DNA of 54,307 bases from Rhizobium giardinii bv. giardinii H152 (GCF_000379605.1 NZ_KB902735.1:257535-311841); one strand, 5' to 3'; shown: positions 31,724-41,430, counted from the stretch's first letter. A program made the numbers and translations. Notes: generated by a model from the sequence alone, not told the origin.

Positions 31724-33712
31724 TCACAACACCAGCCGGAACTTCGCAAACCCATCCGCACCGTCGCCGGCATCCTCGATCTTCACGCCCTTGACGTCGG
31801 CGATCAGCCCGCGTGCCTTCGGGCCGCTCTCGAAAACCGCGGTCGCACCTTCCACCGGCTTGAAGCTCCAGTTGCCGTCGGCGGACGGGTTGATCGTGCC
31901 TTCGGCGATGATGTAGCGGACGATGACGTCGCGGTTGGTGTCGGGGGCTGCGAACACCACCTTGTCGGCGGCGATCTCGGGGAACTTGCCGCCGCCGCCG
32001 GCGCGATAGTTGTTGGAGGCGACGACGAATTTCTGCGCAGGGTCGATCGGCTTGCCCTCGAAGGACAGGTGCTGGATGCGGTTCGAGTTGGGATTCACCG
32101 CGTTGCCGTCCTTGTCGTATTTGGCCGGCTGCGAGAGGTCGATCTCATAGGTCACGCCGTCGATGACGTCGAAATTGTAGGAGGGAAAGTCGGGGTTCAG
32201 CAGCGGCGCATCCTTTGCGCCCGGTTCGACGGTGTTGAACATGCCGGCTGACATTTCCAGCCAGTTCATCACCTGCGCGCCGGTGATGACGACCGCTTGC
32301 ACGGTGTTCGGATAGAGATAGAGATCGGCAACGTTCTTGATGGCGATGTCGCCGGCTGGGACGTCGGTGTAGTAGTCAGCGCCGCCGCGGCCGCCGGACT
32401 TGAACGGGGCGGCTGCCGAAAGCACGGGCAGGTCCTTGTATTCCGTGTCCTTCAGCATCTCCTTGATGTACCAGGTCTGCGCATTGGAGACGATCTGCAC
32501 GGACGGGTCGTCCGCCACCAGCGCGAAATAGGAATAGAGCGGTGCCGATGTCTTGCCGACCGGGGTGCGGACATAGGCGAGCGTCGCCTCATGCTCGGCA
32601 TTGGCGGCATTCAGCACATCCGCCCTGTCCGCCACGTCGGCGACGACCTTCTTGTCCTGACGGTGGTAGATCGGTCGCGCCTCGGTGGTGAAGTCGACGA
32701 TCCGCCAGCTCTTGCCGTCCTTTTCGATGAGCAGGTCGATCAGGCCGAGATGCGATCCCCAGAAGCCGCCCATCACCGCCGGTTTGCCGAGCAGCGTGCC
32801 CTTGGCGGGATCGACGCCCTCGATGCCGTCGAAGCTCTTGGTGCCGGGGAAGACGAGGTGCTGGTGGCCGGTGAAAACCGCATCGATGCCCTCGACGCCG
32901 GCGAGATAGAGCGAGGCATTTTCCATCCGCTCGCTCTGCCCGCTGCCATCGATGCCGGAGTGGGAAAGCGCGATGATGATGTCGGCGCCGTCTTCCTTCA
33001 TGGCCGGCACCCAGGCCTTGGCCGCCTCGACGATGTCGCGGGTCTCAGCCTTGCCCTCCAGGTTCTTGATATCCCAGAGCATGATCTGCGGCGGCACGAA
33101 GCCGATGATGCCGATCTTCACCGGACTGGTGGCGCCCGAGCCGTCGGTGACGATCTTCTCGACCACCGTATAGGGCTTGAAGAACAGTTCGTCCTTCTTC
33201 GGGTCGGAGGCGAGCTGCCCCTTGGTCAGGTTGGCGCAGACGTAAGGGAAATTGGCTCCGGCGAGCACCTTGAACATGTAATCCAGGCCATAGTTGAACT
33301 CATGGTTCCCCAGCGTGCCGGCCTCGTAACCGAGCACGTTCATCGCCTTGATGACCGGGTGGACATCTCCGTCCTTCATGCCGCGCTGATAGGCCATGTA
33401 GTCGCCCATCGGGTTGCCCTGCAGGAAATCGCCATTGTCGATGAGGAAGGAATTGCCGGCCTCGGCGCGGATGGCGTCGATGATCGAGGCGGTGCGGGCA
33501 AGCCCCATCGTGTCGTTCGGCTTGTCGCCGTAGTAGTCGTAAGGGAAGACGTGGACGTGGATGTCGGTCGTTTCCATGATGCGCAGATGCGCCTGGTTGC
33601 CGGCCGCGCGGGCAGCAAAGGGATGCAGCAGGATGAGGGCGGACGTGGCGGCGGCACCGCTCAAGAGCGAGCGGCGGGTTATCGGGTGGAGCGCGAGGTT
33701 GGAAGACATCAT
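31724..33712 (-). CDS. cpdB: 2',3'-cyclic-nucleotide phosphodiesterase/3'-nucleotidase CpdB
   Basis: CpdB hydrolyses 2',3'-cyclic nucleotides and 3'-nucleotides in the periplasm so that the cell can recover nucleosides and phosphate. The 662-residue precursor has a Tat-type signal (ITRRSLLSG at residues 11-19, hydrophobic stretch to ~32). The metallophosphoesterase domain shows ETTDIHVH (D50, H52), DNGDFLQGNP (D95 region), and GNHEFNYG (N136, H137, E138). The 5'-nucleotidase C-terminal domain has the SNNYRAGGGGKFPE text (~570) and GATAVFESGPKARG near the end. The start is ATG at 33712 or the adjacent 33709, which has better spacing from AAGGGA. It is divergent from rarD. Confidence 0.92.
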   Translation of the reverse strand: MMSSNLALHPITRRSLLSGAAATSALILLHPFAARAAGNQAHLRIMETTDIHVHVFPYDYYGDKPNDTMGLARTASIIDAIRAEAGNSFLIDNGDFLQGNPMGDYMAYQRGMKDGDVHPVIKAMNVLGYEAGTLGNHEFNYGLDYMFKVLAGANFPYVCANLTKGQLASDPKKDELFFKPYTVVEKIVTDGSGATSPVKIGIIGFVPPQIMLWDIKNLEGKAETRDIVEAAKAWVPAMKEDGADIIIALSHSGIDGSGQSERMENASLYLAGVEGIDAVFTGHQHLVFPGTKSFDGIEGVDPAKGTLLGKPAVMGGFWGSHLGLIDLLIEKDGKSWRIVDFTTEARPIYHRQDKKVVADVADRADVLNAANAEHEATLAYVRTPVGKTSAPLYSYFALVADDPSVQIVSNAQTWYIKEMLKDTEYKDLPVLSAAAPFKSGGRGGADYYTDVPAGDIAIKNVADLYLYPNTVQAVVITGAQVMNWLEMSAGMFNTVEPGAKDAPLLNPDFPSYNFDVIDGVTYEIDLSQPAKYDKDGNAVNPNSNRIQHLSFEGKPIDPAQKFVVASNNYRAGGGGKFPEIAADKVVFAAPDTNRDVIVRYIIAEGTINPSADGNWSFKPVEGATAVFESGPKARGLIADVKGVKIEDAGDGADGFAKFRLVL

Positions 33713-33912
33713 GAAGTCCCTTCGTCTGACCGGTCGTTGCCTGGCTGAAACCTAGGGTGGGAAGCTGCGGAATGCACCCCGCAAAATATCACCTATTTTC
33801 CGCGGGTCTCGATCAGCCCTGCTGTACGCAAGTTCACGGAAATGAATTGGTTGATCAACGGTCTTTGGAGTAGGACGAGCCAACGATAAAATTCTCGACG
33901 GGATGGAACGCC

Positions 33913-34851
33913 ATGGCTGATGCGGAAAAAACACCGGTGGTGCAGAACGGCGATTCGCCGCGCGGCTTCGCCTTCGCGCTGACGGCCTACCTGCTGTGGG
34001 GTTTCCTGCCTTTCTTCATGAAAGCCGTTGCCCATATCCCGGCCTTTGAGGTTGTCGCCCACCGGATCGTCTGGTCACTGCCGCTCGCGGGAGCCGTGCT
34101 CGTCCTGCTTGGCCGCACCGATGACATAAGGATGGCGCTGCGCTCCCCGCGCATGCTGAAGATGGCGATGGTCACTGCCGTCCTCATCACCATCAACTGG
34201 GGCATCTATGTCTGGGCGATCGGGGCAGGGCGGGCGCTCGAGACCGCGCTCGGCTATTACATCAACCCGCTGTTCTCTATCTTCCTCGGCGCCGTGCTCC
34301 TCAAGGAAAAGCTCAATCCGGCGCAGATCGTCGCCATCGTTCTCGCCGCAATCGCCGTCGTCGTTCTCGCCTTCGACGCGGGTGGCCTGCCCTGGGTCTC
34401 GATCGGCCTCGCGCTCTCCTGGGGCCTCTATGCCTTTTTCCGCAAGACCCTGCCGGTCGGGCCCAATCAGGGGTTCTTCCTGGAAGTGCTGCTGCTCAGC
34501 GTGCCGGCGCTCGGCTACATCGCCTATCTGGAAGCCTCGGGGCAGGGCCACTTCTTCGATACAGGCCTTGTCGATGTCGCCTTGCTCATGGCCTGCGGCG
34601 TCGTCACCGCCGTACCGCTGATGATCTACGCCAACGGCGCCAAGCTGCTGCGGCTCTCGACCATCGGCATCATGCAGTACATCGCCCCGACGATGATCTT
34701 CCTCATCGCCGTGTTCGTTTTCCACGAACCCTTCGGCACGCCGAAGCTCATCGCCTTCATTTTGATCTGGGCGGCGCTGGCGGTCTACTCGACGTCGATG
34801 CTCATGGAAAGCCGAGCGCGGCGCGCTGTGGTGGCAAGCCCGGCGGAATAA
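33913..34851 (+). CDS. rarD: RarD/EamA-family transporter
   Basis: A 312-residue inner-membrane protein with ten predicted helices in two EamA repeats. RarD is a member of the drug/metabolite transporter superfamily; its substrate is not settled. Diagnostic text is AYLLWGFLPFFMKAVAHIPA, EVVAHRIVWSLPL, WGIYVWAIGAGRALETALGY, INPLFSIFLGAVLLKEKL, SWGLYAFFRKTLPVGPNQGF and MQYIAPTMIFLIAVFVFHEP. The length and these motifs fit RarD well. It is divergent from cpdB with a 200-bp gap, and converges with the LOG gene, ending 22 bases before that gene's stop. Confidence 0.92.
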   Translation: MADAEKTPVVQNGDSPRGFAFALTAYLLWGFLPFFMKAVAHIPAFEVVAHRIVWSLPLAGAVLVLLGRTDDIRMALRSPRMLKMAMVTAVLITINWGIYVWAIGAGRALETALGYYINPLFSIFLGAVLLKEKLNPAQIVAIVLAAIAVVVLAFDAGGLPWVSIGLALSWGLYAFFRKTLPVGPNQGFFLEVLLLSVPALGYIAYLEASGQGHFFDTGLVDVALLMACGVVTAVPLMIYANGAKLLRLSTIGIMQYIAPTMIFLIAVFVFHEPFGTPKLIAFILIWAALAVYSTSMLMESRARRAVVASPAE

Positions 34852-34873
34852 TACGGGCTGGCCAGGCAATATC

Positions 34874-35494
34874 TCAAAGCTTGGAGATGATCCCGGCCTC
34901 GCCGTCGCGATCGACTTCGCTTGCCCAATGGGCCAGCAATGTGGGAACGACCTCCTCCGCCGCGTCGATGACGAGCGGCTGGACGAGATGGGCGGTGTGG
35001 ATGAAGCCGGCTTCCGCCATGTGCTGGACCAGCGTCATCAGCGGATCCCAGAAGCCGTTGACATTGACGAGCACGATCGGCTTGCGGTGACGGCCGAGCT
35101 GCGCCCAGGTCATGATCTCGACGATCTCCTCGAGCGTGCCGATGCCGCCCGGCAGGGTGACGAAGGCGTCGGAGCGCTCGAACATCTTGTGCTTGCGGTC
35201 ATGCATGTCGGGCGTCACGATGAGTTCGCTGAGCTGCCCGAGCGAATGGCGCGTCGCCTCCATATCCATCAGAAATTCTGGTATAATGCCGGTAACGCGG
35301 CCACCGTGCGAAAGAACGCCGCTTGCGACCGCGCCCATGATGCCCTTCGTGCCGCCGCCATAGACGAGCCGAAGATGGTTTTCGGCGATGGATTTGCCGA
35401 GAATACGGCCGGCATTGATAAAGGATTGGTCGCGACCCGGCTGCGAGCCGCAATAGACGCAAATGGATCGAATCGGGATATTTTTCTCGTTCAT
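34874..35494 (-). CDS. LOG-family protein (TIGR00730), probable nucleotide phosphoribohydrolase
   Basis: A 206-residue Rossmann-like protein. Hallmarks are VYCGSQPGRDQSF (13-25), VYGGGTKGIMGAVA (44-57), the MHDRKHKMFERSDAF segment (97-111), and PGGIGTLEEIVE at 115-126 containing the P-G-G-x-G-T-x-x-E motif. LOG proteins cleave ribose-5-phosphate from adenine-type nucleoside monophosphates; in plants and some bacteria this releases cytokinins, but in bacteria a general salvage role is also known. I chose the ATG at 35494; an in-frame TTG at 35509 would add five residues. It is divergent from the LysM protein gene. Confidence 0.9.
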   Translation of the reverse strand: MNEKNIPIRSICVYCGSQPGRDQSFINAGRILGKSIAENHLRLVYGGGTKGIMGAVASGVLSHGGRVTGIIPEFLMDMEATRHSLGQLSELIVTPDMHDRKHKMFERSDAFVTLPGGIGTLEEIVEIMTWAQLGRHRKPIVLVNVNGFWDPLMTLVQHMAEAGFIHTAHLVQPLVIDAAEEVVPTLLAHWASEVDRDGEAGIISKL

Positions 35495-35753
35495 GGCCCA
35501 AAGAGACAATGCGCCGCAGCACGCGTCAAGAAAAATGACGGAAAACAGGGCCGCGGCTCCGTCCGAATATGCGGTGGTGCTTGTGGAAAGCAGCGGAAAT
35601 CGTTAGCAATTTTTAAGAATGAGCAGACGATATGTACGGGGGCTGATTCCGCAAGATTAGGCAAACGGAAAGCGGCAGGCATGTAGGCTTGGGGAGAGCC
35701 ATCCTTTCGCGCCCATGTCGGGCACAGGCGGCTCGGGCCATTTGGAGAAATGC

Positions 35754-37562
35754 ATGATGAAGAACAAGGCCGGCTGGGTGGCCCTTATCGTCCTGGCAAT
35801 TGCATCCCTGCTGATGGTTTTCTTTGTGCTGCCGAATATCAACAAGGGCAAGGACACGCTCACGGCCGATGCCCCGGCGGACAAGTCGGCGACCTTGGCC
35901 GAACCGAAGAGCGCAAAGTCCACTGCCGGAGGCGAGGCGGCGACCGACACCGCCAATTCCACCGATCCGGTTGCTGCGTGGACAGTGCCGGGTTTCGATG
36001 TCCTGCGCGTCGAACCGGACGGGTCGACGGTCATTGCGGGGCGGGCTCAGCCCAATACCAAGCTTGAAATCATGAGCGGCGATACTGTCATCGGCACGGC
36101 GGATGTCGGGGCGGCAGGCGATTTTGCCGCGGTCTTCGAGAAGCCGCTTGCAGCCGGTGACTATCAACTGACGCTGCGCAGCGTCGGTGAAAACGGCGCG
36201 ACCAAGTCCTCGGAGGAAGTCGCCACCGTTTCGATCCCCAAGGACAAGGCCGGCGAACTGCTCGCCATGGTGTCGAAGCCGGGCGAGGCGAGCCGCATCA
36301 TCACCAAACCGGTGACCGAGGCAAAGCCTGCCGATGCGGCTGCCCAGCCAGCGACGGCGACGGGCGAAGTTGCAAAGGCAGAGCCTGTTCCCGGTGCATC
36401 GACGACAGCGACGCCGACCGATACCGCCGTTCCGTCCCAGATCCCAGGAACCGGCGAGAACCCGGCCGTCGCTGTCTCCGCGGTCGAGATCGAAGGCAGG
36501 AAGATTTTCGTCGCCGGCAACGCCAAGGCTGGAGCGCTGGTGCGCGTCTATGCCGATGACAAGCCTGTCGGCGAAATCAAGGCCGACGAGCAGGGGCGTT
36601 TCGTCGTTGAAGGCGCGATCGACCTGCCGGTCGGCGGCCACACGATCCGCGCCGACGTGATGGGCGCTGACGGCAGCACCGTTGAAACGCGTGCGTCCGT
36701 TCCCTTCGATCGCCCGGCCGGCGATCAGGTGGCAGCGGTCGCTCAACCCGGTGTGCAAGGCACCGTGGCGCCCCTCGAGGGCGGCAGTTTCGATGGCCTG
36801 CGGATGGAGGCGACGAAGGCGCTTGGCCTGCTCAAGGGGCTGTTTGCGGATGGCAAGGTGCCGACCGCGGAAGAACTGGCGGCGGCGCGCTCGGCAACGG
36901 AAATCGCCCTGAAGTCGCTCGCCGATTTCAAGGTCGCCGACAATCTCGATGCCGGCGTCAAGGAAATGGCGGCCAAGACGGCCAAGTCCGCGGCCGATGC
37001 GCTTGCCGTGCTGAAGGCGCTGCCGGCGGATGCCGCCAGCGTTTCCGCATCGCTCGGCAAGATCGAGGCGGCGGTCGGCTCGGCGCTGATGCCGCGTACC
37101 GACGGCACCGGCGGCAATGCGGTCGCAACGGATACAACGACCCAGCCGGTACAGAACGAGGTCGGAAAGCCGGCGGCGGAAACGGCCGAGAAGCCTTCCG
37201 CAGGGTTAGCCACGCCTTCCGCAGAGTCAGGCGTTGCCGCTGCGACAGGCACCGACAGTGCCGCACCGGCCGAGAAACCGGCAACCGGGCAGGCAGCTGC
37301 CGAGCCGGAAACGGTGCAGCAGGCGCCGCTGCAGCAGAGCAAGACGTCGGTGATCATCCGCCGTGGCGATACGCTCTGGCAGATTTCGCGCCGCGTCTAT
37401 GGTGCGGGGGTTCGCTACACGACGATCTATCTCGCCAACGAGGACCAGATCGCCAATCCGGACCGTATCTTGCCGGGCCAGATCTTCGGCGTGCCGGACG
37501 AGGCCATGTCTGAGACTGAAGCGCGGGAGATGCACCGCAAGCACGTGAAGCATCTGCCGTGA
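35754..37562 (+). CDS. Membrane-anchored LysM-domain protein with Ig-like repeats
   Basis: A 602-residue envelope protein. An N-terminal membrane segment (GWVALIVLAIASLLMVFFV, ~residues 6-24) may anchor it or act as an uncleaved signal. Two repeats of a Big/Ig-like sandwich follow: GFDVLRVEPDGSTVIAGRAQ with ...GAAGDFAAVFEKPL near residues 80-165, and VSAVEIEGRKIFVAGNAKAG with ...DEQGRFVVEGAIDLP near 240-310. They are joined by alanine/threonine/proline-rich linkers. A coiled or helical section lies near 350-430, and a LysM domain near 525-575 (IIRRGDTLWQISRRVYG, NPDRILPGQIFGVP) should bind peptidoglycan. GGAG precedes the ATG. The downstream terminator suggests monocistronic expression. Confidence 0.85.
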   Translation: MMKNKAGWVALIVLAIASLLMVFFVLPNINKGKDTLTADAPADKSATLAEPKSAKSTAGGEAATDTANSTDPVAAWTVPGFDVLRVEPDGSTVIAGRAQPNTKLEIMSGDTVIGTADVGAAGDFAAVFEKPLAAGDYQLTLRSVGENGATKSSEEVATVSIPKDKAGELLAMVSKPGEASRIITKPVTEAKPADAAAQPATATGEVAKAEPVPGASTTATPTDTAVPSQIPGTGENPAVAVSAVEIEGRKIFVAGNAKAGALVRVYADDKPVGEIKADEQGRFVVEGAIDLPVGGHTIRADVMGADGSTVETRASVPFDRPAGDQVAAVAQPGVQGTVAPLEGGSFDGLRMEATKALGLLKGLFADGKVPTAEELAAARSATEIALKSLADFKVADNLDAGVKEMAAKTAKSAADALAVLKALPADAASVSASLGKIEAAVGSALMPRTDGTGGNAVATDTTTQPVQNEVGKPAAETAEKPSAGLATPSAESGVAAATGTDSAAPAEKPATGQAAAEPETVQQAPLQQSKTSVIIRRGDTLWQISRRVYGAGVRYTTIYLANEDQIANPDRILPGQIFGVPDEAMSETEAREMHRKHVKHLP

Positions 37563-37617
37563 TCGGTTTTCGCCGGCGCTCCATTGCGGCCGGTCTTTAT
37601 GAAGCCTATCTGAAACG

Positions 37618-37649
37618 AAAAGCGGCGCCTTGAAAAAGGCGCCGCTTTT
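37618..37649 (+). terminator. Terminator after the LysM gene
   Basis: A perfect 12-bp stem (AAAAGCGGCGCC and its complement, ending CTTTT) with an eight-base loop, about 55 bases beyond the stop. It can work in both directions. Confidence 0.85.
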
Positions 37650-37756
37650 GATTGGAGATTGCGGGCGCGCTTTCCATCGATGGTCATCGTGGTGACATCC
37701 AAAGCGCGCAGAGGCTGTCGAGAAACAACAGTCGAAGAACGAAGGCGGACACGCAC

Positions 37757-39643
37757 GTGGCAGCGCAGAAGAAGACGGTATCGGCGGACGCAGGCAATCC
37801 GCTGCAGACGATCATCAATCTCTGGCCCTATATGTGGCCGACCGACCGTACCGACCTCAAGATGCGCGTCGTCTGGGCGACCCTCATCCTGCTGGTCGCC
37901 AAGATCGTGCTGCTGCTCGTCCCCTATTTCTTCAAATGGGCGACCGATGCCTTGAACGGCAGGACCGACATTGTCGGCGTTCTCCCCGCCGTCTTCACCG
38001 GCGCCGTGATGCTCGTGCTTGCCTATAACCTGGCGCGCTTGCTGCAGGCGGGACTGAACCAGCTGCGCGACGCACTCTTTGCCAGTGTCGGCCAGCATGC
38101 GGTGCGCCAGCTTGCCTATCGCACCTTCGTTCACATGCACCAGCTGTCGCTGCGCTTCCACCTGGAACGCCGCACCGGCGGACTGTCGCGCATCATCGAG
38201 CGCGGCACCAAGGGCATCGAAACCATCGTCCGGTTCACCATCCTGAATACGGTGCCGACCCTGATCGAGTTCCTTATGACGGCGGTGGTCTTCTGGTGGG
38301 GGTATGGCTTCGGCTACCTGGCTGTGACCGCCATCACTGTCTGGCTCTATATCTGGTTCACGATCAAGGCGAGCGACTGGCGCATCTCGATCCGCCGCTC
38401 GATGAACGACAGCGATACAGACGCCAATACCAAGGCGATCGATTCCCTTCTCAACTTCGAGACGGTCAAGTATTTCGGCAACGAGGAGATGGAGGCCAAG
38501 CGTTTCGACCAGTCCATGGCGCGCTACGAGCGGTCCGCCACGCAGGTCTGGACCTCGCTCGGCTGGCTCAACTTCGGCCAGGCGCTGATCTTCGGCGCGG
38601 GCACCGCGGTCATGATGGTCATGTCGGCCTTGGCCGTGCAGCGCGGCGAGCAGACGCTCGGCGATTTCGTCTTCATCAATGCGATGCTGATACAGCTTGC
38701 CATTCCGCTCAACTTCATCGGCTTCGTCTATCGCGAAATCCGCCAGGGCCTGACGGATATCGAGAAGATGTTCGACCTGCTCGACGTTCAGGCCGAGGTC
38801 GTCGACAGTCCGGACGCGAAGGAACTGGTGATCGATCGCGGCGCGATCGCCTTCAAGGACGTGCATTTCGCCTATGATCCCGCCCGCCCGATCCTCAAGG
38901 GCATCAGTTTCGAGGTGCCGGCCGGCAAGACCGTCGCCGTCGTCGGTCCCTCGGGCGCCGGCAAATCGACGCTGTCGCGGCTTCTCTACCGTTTCTACGA
39001 TGTCCAGCAGGGCGCCATCACCATCGACGGCCAGGACGTGCGCGACGTGAAGCAGAAGAGCCTGCGCGCCGTGATCGGCATGGTGCCGCAAGATACGGTG
39101 CTGTTCAACGACACGATCGCCTACAACATCCGCTACGGCCGCACCTCGGCGACGCAGGCGGAAATCGAGGCGGCGGCGGATATCGCCCAGATCGGCGAAT
39201 TCATCGAGAGCCTGCCGGAAGGCTACGGCGCCATGGTCGGCGAGCGCGGCCTGAAGCTGTCGGGCGGCGAGAAGCAGCGCGTCGCCATCGCCCGCACGGT
39301 GCTGAAAAGCCCGCCGATCCTGATCCTCGACGAGGCGACCTCGGCGCTCGACACCCGCACCGAGCAGGAGATCCAGGCAGCACTCGATATCGTCTCGCAG
39401 AACCGCACGACGCTGGTCATCGCCCACCGCCTGTCGACGGTCATCCACGCCGACGAGATCATCGTGCTCAAGGATGGCGGCATCGCCGAGCGGGGCACGC
39501 ACGGGGAACTTATCGACCGCGACGGCCTTTATGCCTCCATGTGGAACCGCCAGCGTGAAGCAACGCAGGCCGAGGAAATGCTGAAGAAGGTCCGCGAAAG
39601 CGATGACCTGGGAGTTGTCGTGCGCGGTGCAGCGGCAGTGTGA
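37757..39643 (+). CDS. Atm1-type ABC exporter (permease-ATPase fusion)
   Basis: A 628-residue half-transporter. The N-terminal ~330 residues hold six membrane helices with the Atm1/ABCB7-like text PYFFKWATDALNGRTD, LSLRFHLERRTGGLSRII, NTVPTLIEFLMTAVV, DANTKAIDSLLNFETVKYFG and PLNFIGFVYREIRQGLTDIE. The C-terminal ATPase has Walker A (GPSGAGKST, ~396-404), signature LSGGEKQR (~501-508), Walker B ILILDEATSALD (~521-532) and the H-loop IAHRLST. Atm1-type proteins export glutathione-linked sulfur, iron-sulfur or metal species. The start is the GTG at 37757 (AAGGCGG upstream); the frame is open further 5' but begins in the terminator region, so an upstream start is unlikely. Confidence 0.9.
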   Translation: MAAQKKTVSADAGNPLQTIINLWPYMWPTDRTDLKMRVVWATLILLVAKIVLLLVPYFFKWATDALNGRTDIVGVLPAVFTGAVMLVLAYNLARLLQAGLNQLRDALFASVGQHAVRQLAYRTFVHMHQLSLRFHLERRTGGLSRIIERGTKGIETIVRFTILNTVPTLIEFLMTAVVFWWGYGFGYLAVTAITVWLYIWFTIKASDWRISIRRSMNDSDTDANTKAIDSLLNFETVKYFGNEEMEAKRFDQSMARYERSATQVWTSLGWLNFGQALIFGAGTAVMMVMSALAVQRGEQTLGDFVFINAMLIQLAIPLNFIGFVYREIRQGLTDIEKMFDLLDVQAEVVDSPDAKELVIDRGAIAFKDVHFAYDPARPILKGISFEVPAGKTVAVVGPSGAGKSTLSRLLYRFYDVQQGAITIDGQDVRDVKQKSLRAVIGMVPQDTVLFNDTIAYNIRYGRTSATQAEIEAAADIAQIGEFIESLPEGYGAMVGERGLKLSGGEKQRVAIARTVLKSPPILILDEATSALDTRTEQEIQAALDIVSQNRTTLVIAHRLSTVIHADEIIVLKDGGIAERGTHGELIDRDGLYASMWNRQREATQAEEMLKKVRESDDLGVVVRGAAAV

Positions 39644-39670
39644 GGGGAGCGCAGGATTTAGGCAGTGGGT

Positions 39671-39705
39671 AATAGCCAATAGGCAATAGGCAATAGGCAA
39701 TAGGC
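39671..39705. repeat. Tandem heptamer repeat (AATAGGC)5
   Basis: Five 7-bp units, the first AATAGCC and the next four exactly AATAGGC. Flanking sequence contains GCAGTGGG on the left and CCCACTGC on the right at 39737-39744, so the array sits inside a short inverted pair. It lies between the ABC exporter and psd. Confidence 0.85.
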
Positions 39706-39821
39706 AAGGAGGTCCAAGCCGCTCTACTGCCTACTGCCCACTGCCTATCGCTTTGCCGCATTGCCCGGCCCGCCATTTCCCTGTACGTCCTAGCCGAACG
39801 AAAATCTGGAGATCCCTTTTC

Positions 39822-40520
39822 ATGAGCTTGATCAATACGGTGCGCAACACGCTGGTTCCGGTGCACAAGGAAGGTTATCGCTTCATTGCCGGTTTCTTCG
39901 TCGTCTCGCTGATCCTCGGATTTCTCTGGGAGCCGCTGATGTGGATCGGCTTCGTCCTGACGGCATGGTGCGCCTATTTCTACCGCGACCCCGAACGCAT
40001 GACTCCGCTCGATGACGATCTCGTCATCAGCCCCGCCGACGGCCGCGTCTCCTCGATCGCGCTCGTCACGCCGCCGGACGAACTTGGCCTTGGCACCGAC
40101 CCGATGCTGCGCATCTCGGTGTTCATGAATGTCTTCAATGGCCACGTGAACCGCGCGCCGATGCGTGGCACGATCCGCCGCATCGCCTATCGCGCCGGCA
40201 AGTTCGTCAATGCCGAGCTTGACAAGGCGAGCCACGAAAACGAGCGCAACGGCCTCGTCATCGAAACCGCCCACGGCGAAATCGGCGTTGTCCAGATCGC
40301 CGGCCTCGTCGCCCGCCGCATCGTCTGCTGGTCGGCGGAAGGCGATACGCTGCAGCCGGGCGAGCGCTTCGGCCTCATTCGTTTCGGCTCCCGGCTCGAC
40401 GTCTTCCTTCCAGAGGGGGCGCAGCCGCGCGTCAGCCTCGGCCAGACCGCGATTGCCGGCGAAACCGTGCTTGCGGAATTCGGCTCCGCCAAGGGTCCGG
40501 TCATCAGCCGCCGCGGTTGA
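39822..40520 (+). CDS. psd: Phosphatidylserine decarboxylase, short form
   Basis: Psd decarboxylates phosphatidylserine to phosphatidylethanolamine at the inner membrane. The 232-residue protein is the short archaeal/alphaproteobacterial form with an N-terminal membrane segment (GFFVVSLILGFLWEPLMWIG). Catalytic text is PADGRVSSI (71-79), ISVFMNVFNGHVNRAPM (98-114), and the self-cleavage site F-G-S at 188-190, where the serine becomes the pyruvoyl cofactor. GGAG precedes the ATG. It is followed 36 bases later by pssA, which makes the substrate, so the two form one operon. Confidence 0.96.
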   Translation: MSLINTVRNTLVPVHKEGYRFIAGFFVVSLILGFLWEPLMWIGFVLTAWCAYFYRDPERMTPLDDDLVISPADGRVSSIALVTPPDELGLGTDPMLRISVFMNVFNGHVNRAPMRGTIRRIAYRAGKFVNAELDKASHENERNGLVIETAHGEIGVVQIAGLVARRIVCWSAEGDTLQPGERFGLIRFGSRLDVFLPEGAQPRVSLGQTAIAGETVLAEFGSAKGPVISRRG

Positions 40521-40556
40521 TCGGCGGCGTCATCGAAACTGGAACAGGAGCACGTC

Positions 40557-41408
40557 ATGGAAACGCCCTTTCCGTCCTTTGAACCGAACGGCCCGAACGA
40601 CGAGGCGCGGGGCCCGCGCCTTCGGGAAATTCCGCTCAGGCTGATCGTGCCCAACATGATCACCGTGCTTGCCATTTGCGCCGGCCTCTCGGGCGTCCGG
40701 CTGGCGTTCGAAAACCGCTTCGAGCTCGCCGTCGCCATGGTTCTGGTCGCGGCCTTCCTCGACGGCATCGACGGCCGGGTGGCACGGCTGATGAAGGCGA
40801 CCTCGAAGTTCGGTGCGCAGATGGATTCGCTCGCCGATATCGTCAATTTCGGCGTCGCGCCGGCGCTGGTTCTTTACGCCTTCGTTCTCGACCAGGCCCG
40901 TTCGCTCGGCTGGATCGCAGCGCTGATCTATGTCATCGCCGCCGGCCTGCGGCTTGCCCGTTTCAACGTCATGGCCGAGCGCGAAGTGAAGGCCTCCTGG
41001 CAGTCGGAATATTTCGTCGGCGTGCCGGCGCCGGCCGGCGCCATGCTGGTCCTCCTGCCGATGTATCTCGGTCTTCTCGGCCTTGCCCCGGACCGCCTCG
41101 TCGCCGTGGTGTCATCCGCCTATACCGTGCTGATCGCCTTCCTGCTGGTCAGCCGCCTGCCGGTCTGGTCCGGCAAGTCGGAAAACCGCGTCCGCCGCGA
41201 TCTCGTCCTGCCCGTCATCCTCTTCGTCGTGCTCTACGTCGCGACGCTGATGAGCTTCACCTGGGAGACGATGGTGATCACCGCCGTCGGATATCTCCTC
41301 AGCCTGCCGTTCGGGGCGCGCAAATGGCAGAAGAAATACGGCGACTGGCCGCTCCATCCGGATCACCCGGTGCCGGTCGAGGACGGGCTGCCGGAAGACA
41401 AGAAGTAG
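40557..41408 (+). CDS. pssA: CDP-diacylglycerol--serine O-phosphatidyltransferase
   Basis: PssA makes phosphatidylserine from CDP-diacylglycerol and serine in the inner membrane. The 283-residue protein carries the full CDP-alcohol phosphotransferase signature DG-x2-AR-x8-G-x3-D-x3-D at residues 72-94 (D72, G73, A76, R77, G86, D90, D94). Helices begin at ~33 (NMITVLAICAGLSGVRLAF) and continue through AAGLRLARFNVM, VPAPAGAMLVLLP and the C-terminal SLPFGARKWQKKYG. It is a type II integral enzyme as in other rhizobia. It follows psd and ends before a bidirectional terminator. Confidence 0.95.
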   Translation: METPFPSFEPNGPNDEARGPRLREIPLRLIVPNMITVLAICAGLSGVRLAFENRFELAVAMVLVAAFLDGIDGRVARLMKATSKFGAQMDSLADIVNFGVAPALVLYAFVLDQARSLGWIAALIYVIAAGLRLARFNVMAEREVKASWQSEYFVGVPAPAGAMLVLLPMYLGLLGLAPDRLVAVVSSAYTVLIAFLLVSRLPVWSGKSENRVRRDLVLPVILFVVLYVATLMSFTWETMVITAVGYLLSLPFGARKWQKKYGDWPLHPDHPVPVEDGLPEDKK

Positions 41409-41430
41409 GGCTTTGGCTACTCATAAAGAA

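Noticed and set aside
32297..33748. A 480-codon plus-strand frame opposite cpdB
   Set aside because: Antisense to a complete CpdB gene, without motifs or a ribosome binding site.
39671..39705. CRISPR array
   Set aside because: The units are 7 bp with no spacers and no cas genes lie nearby.
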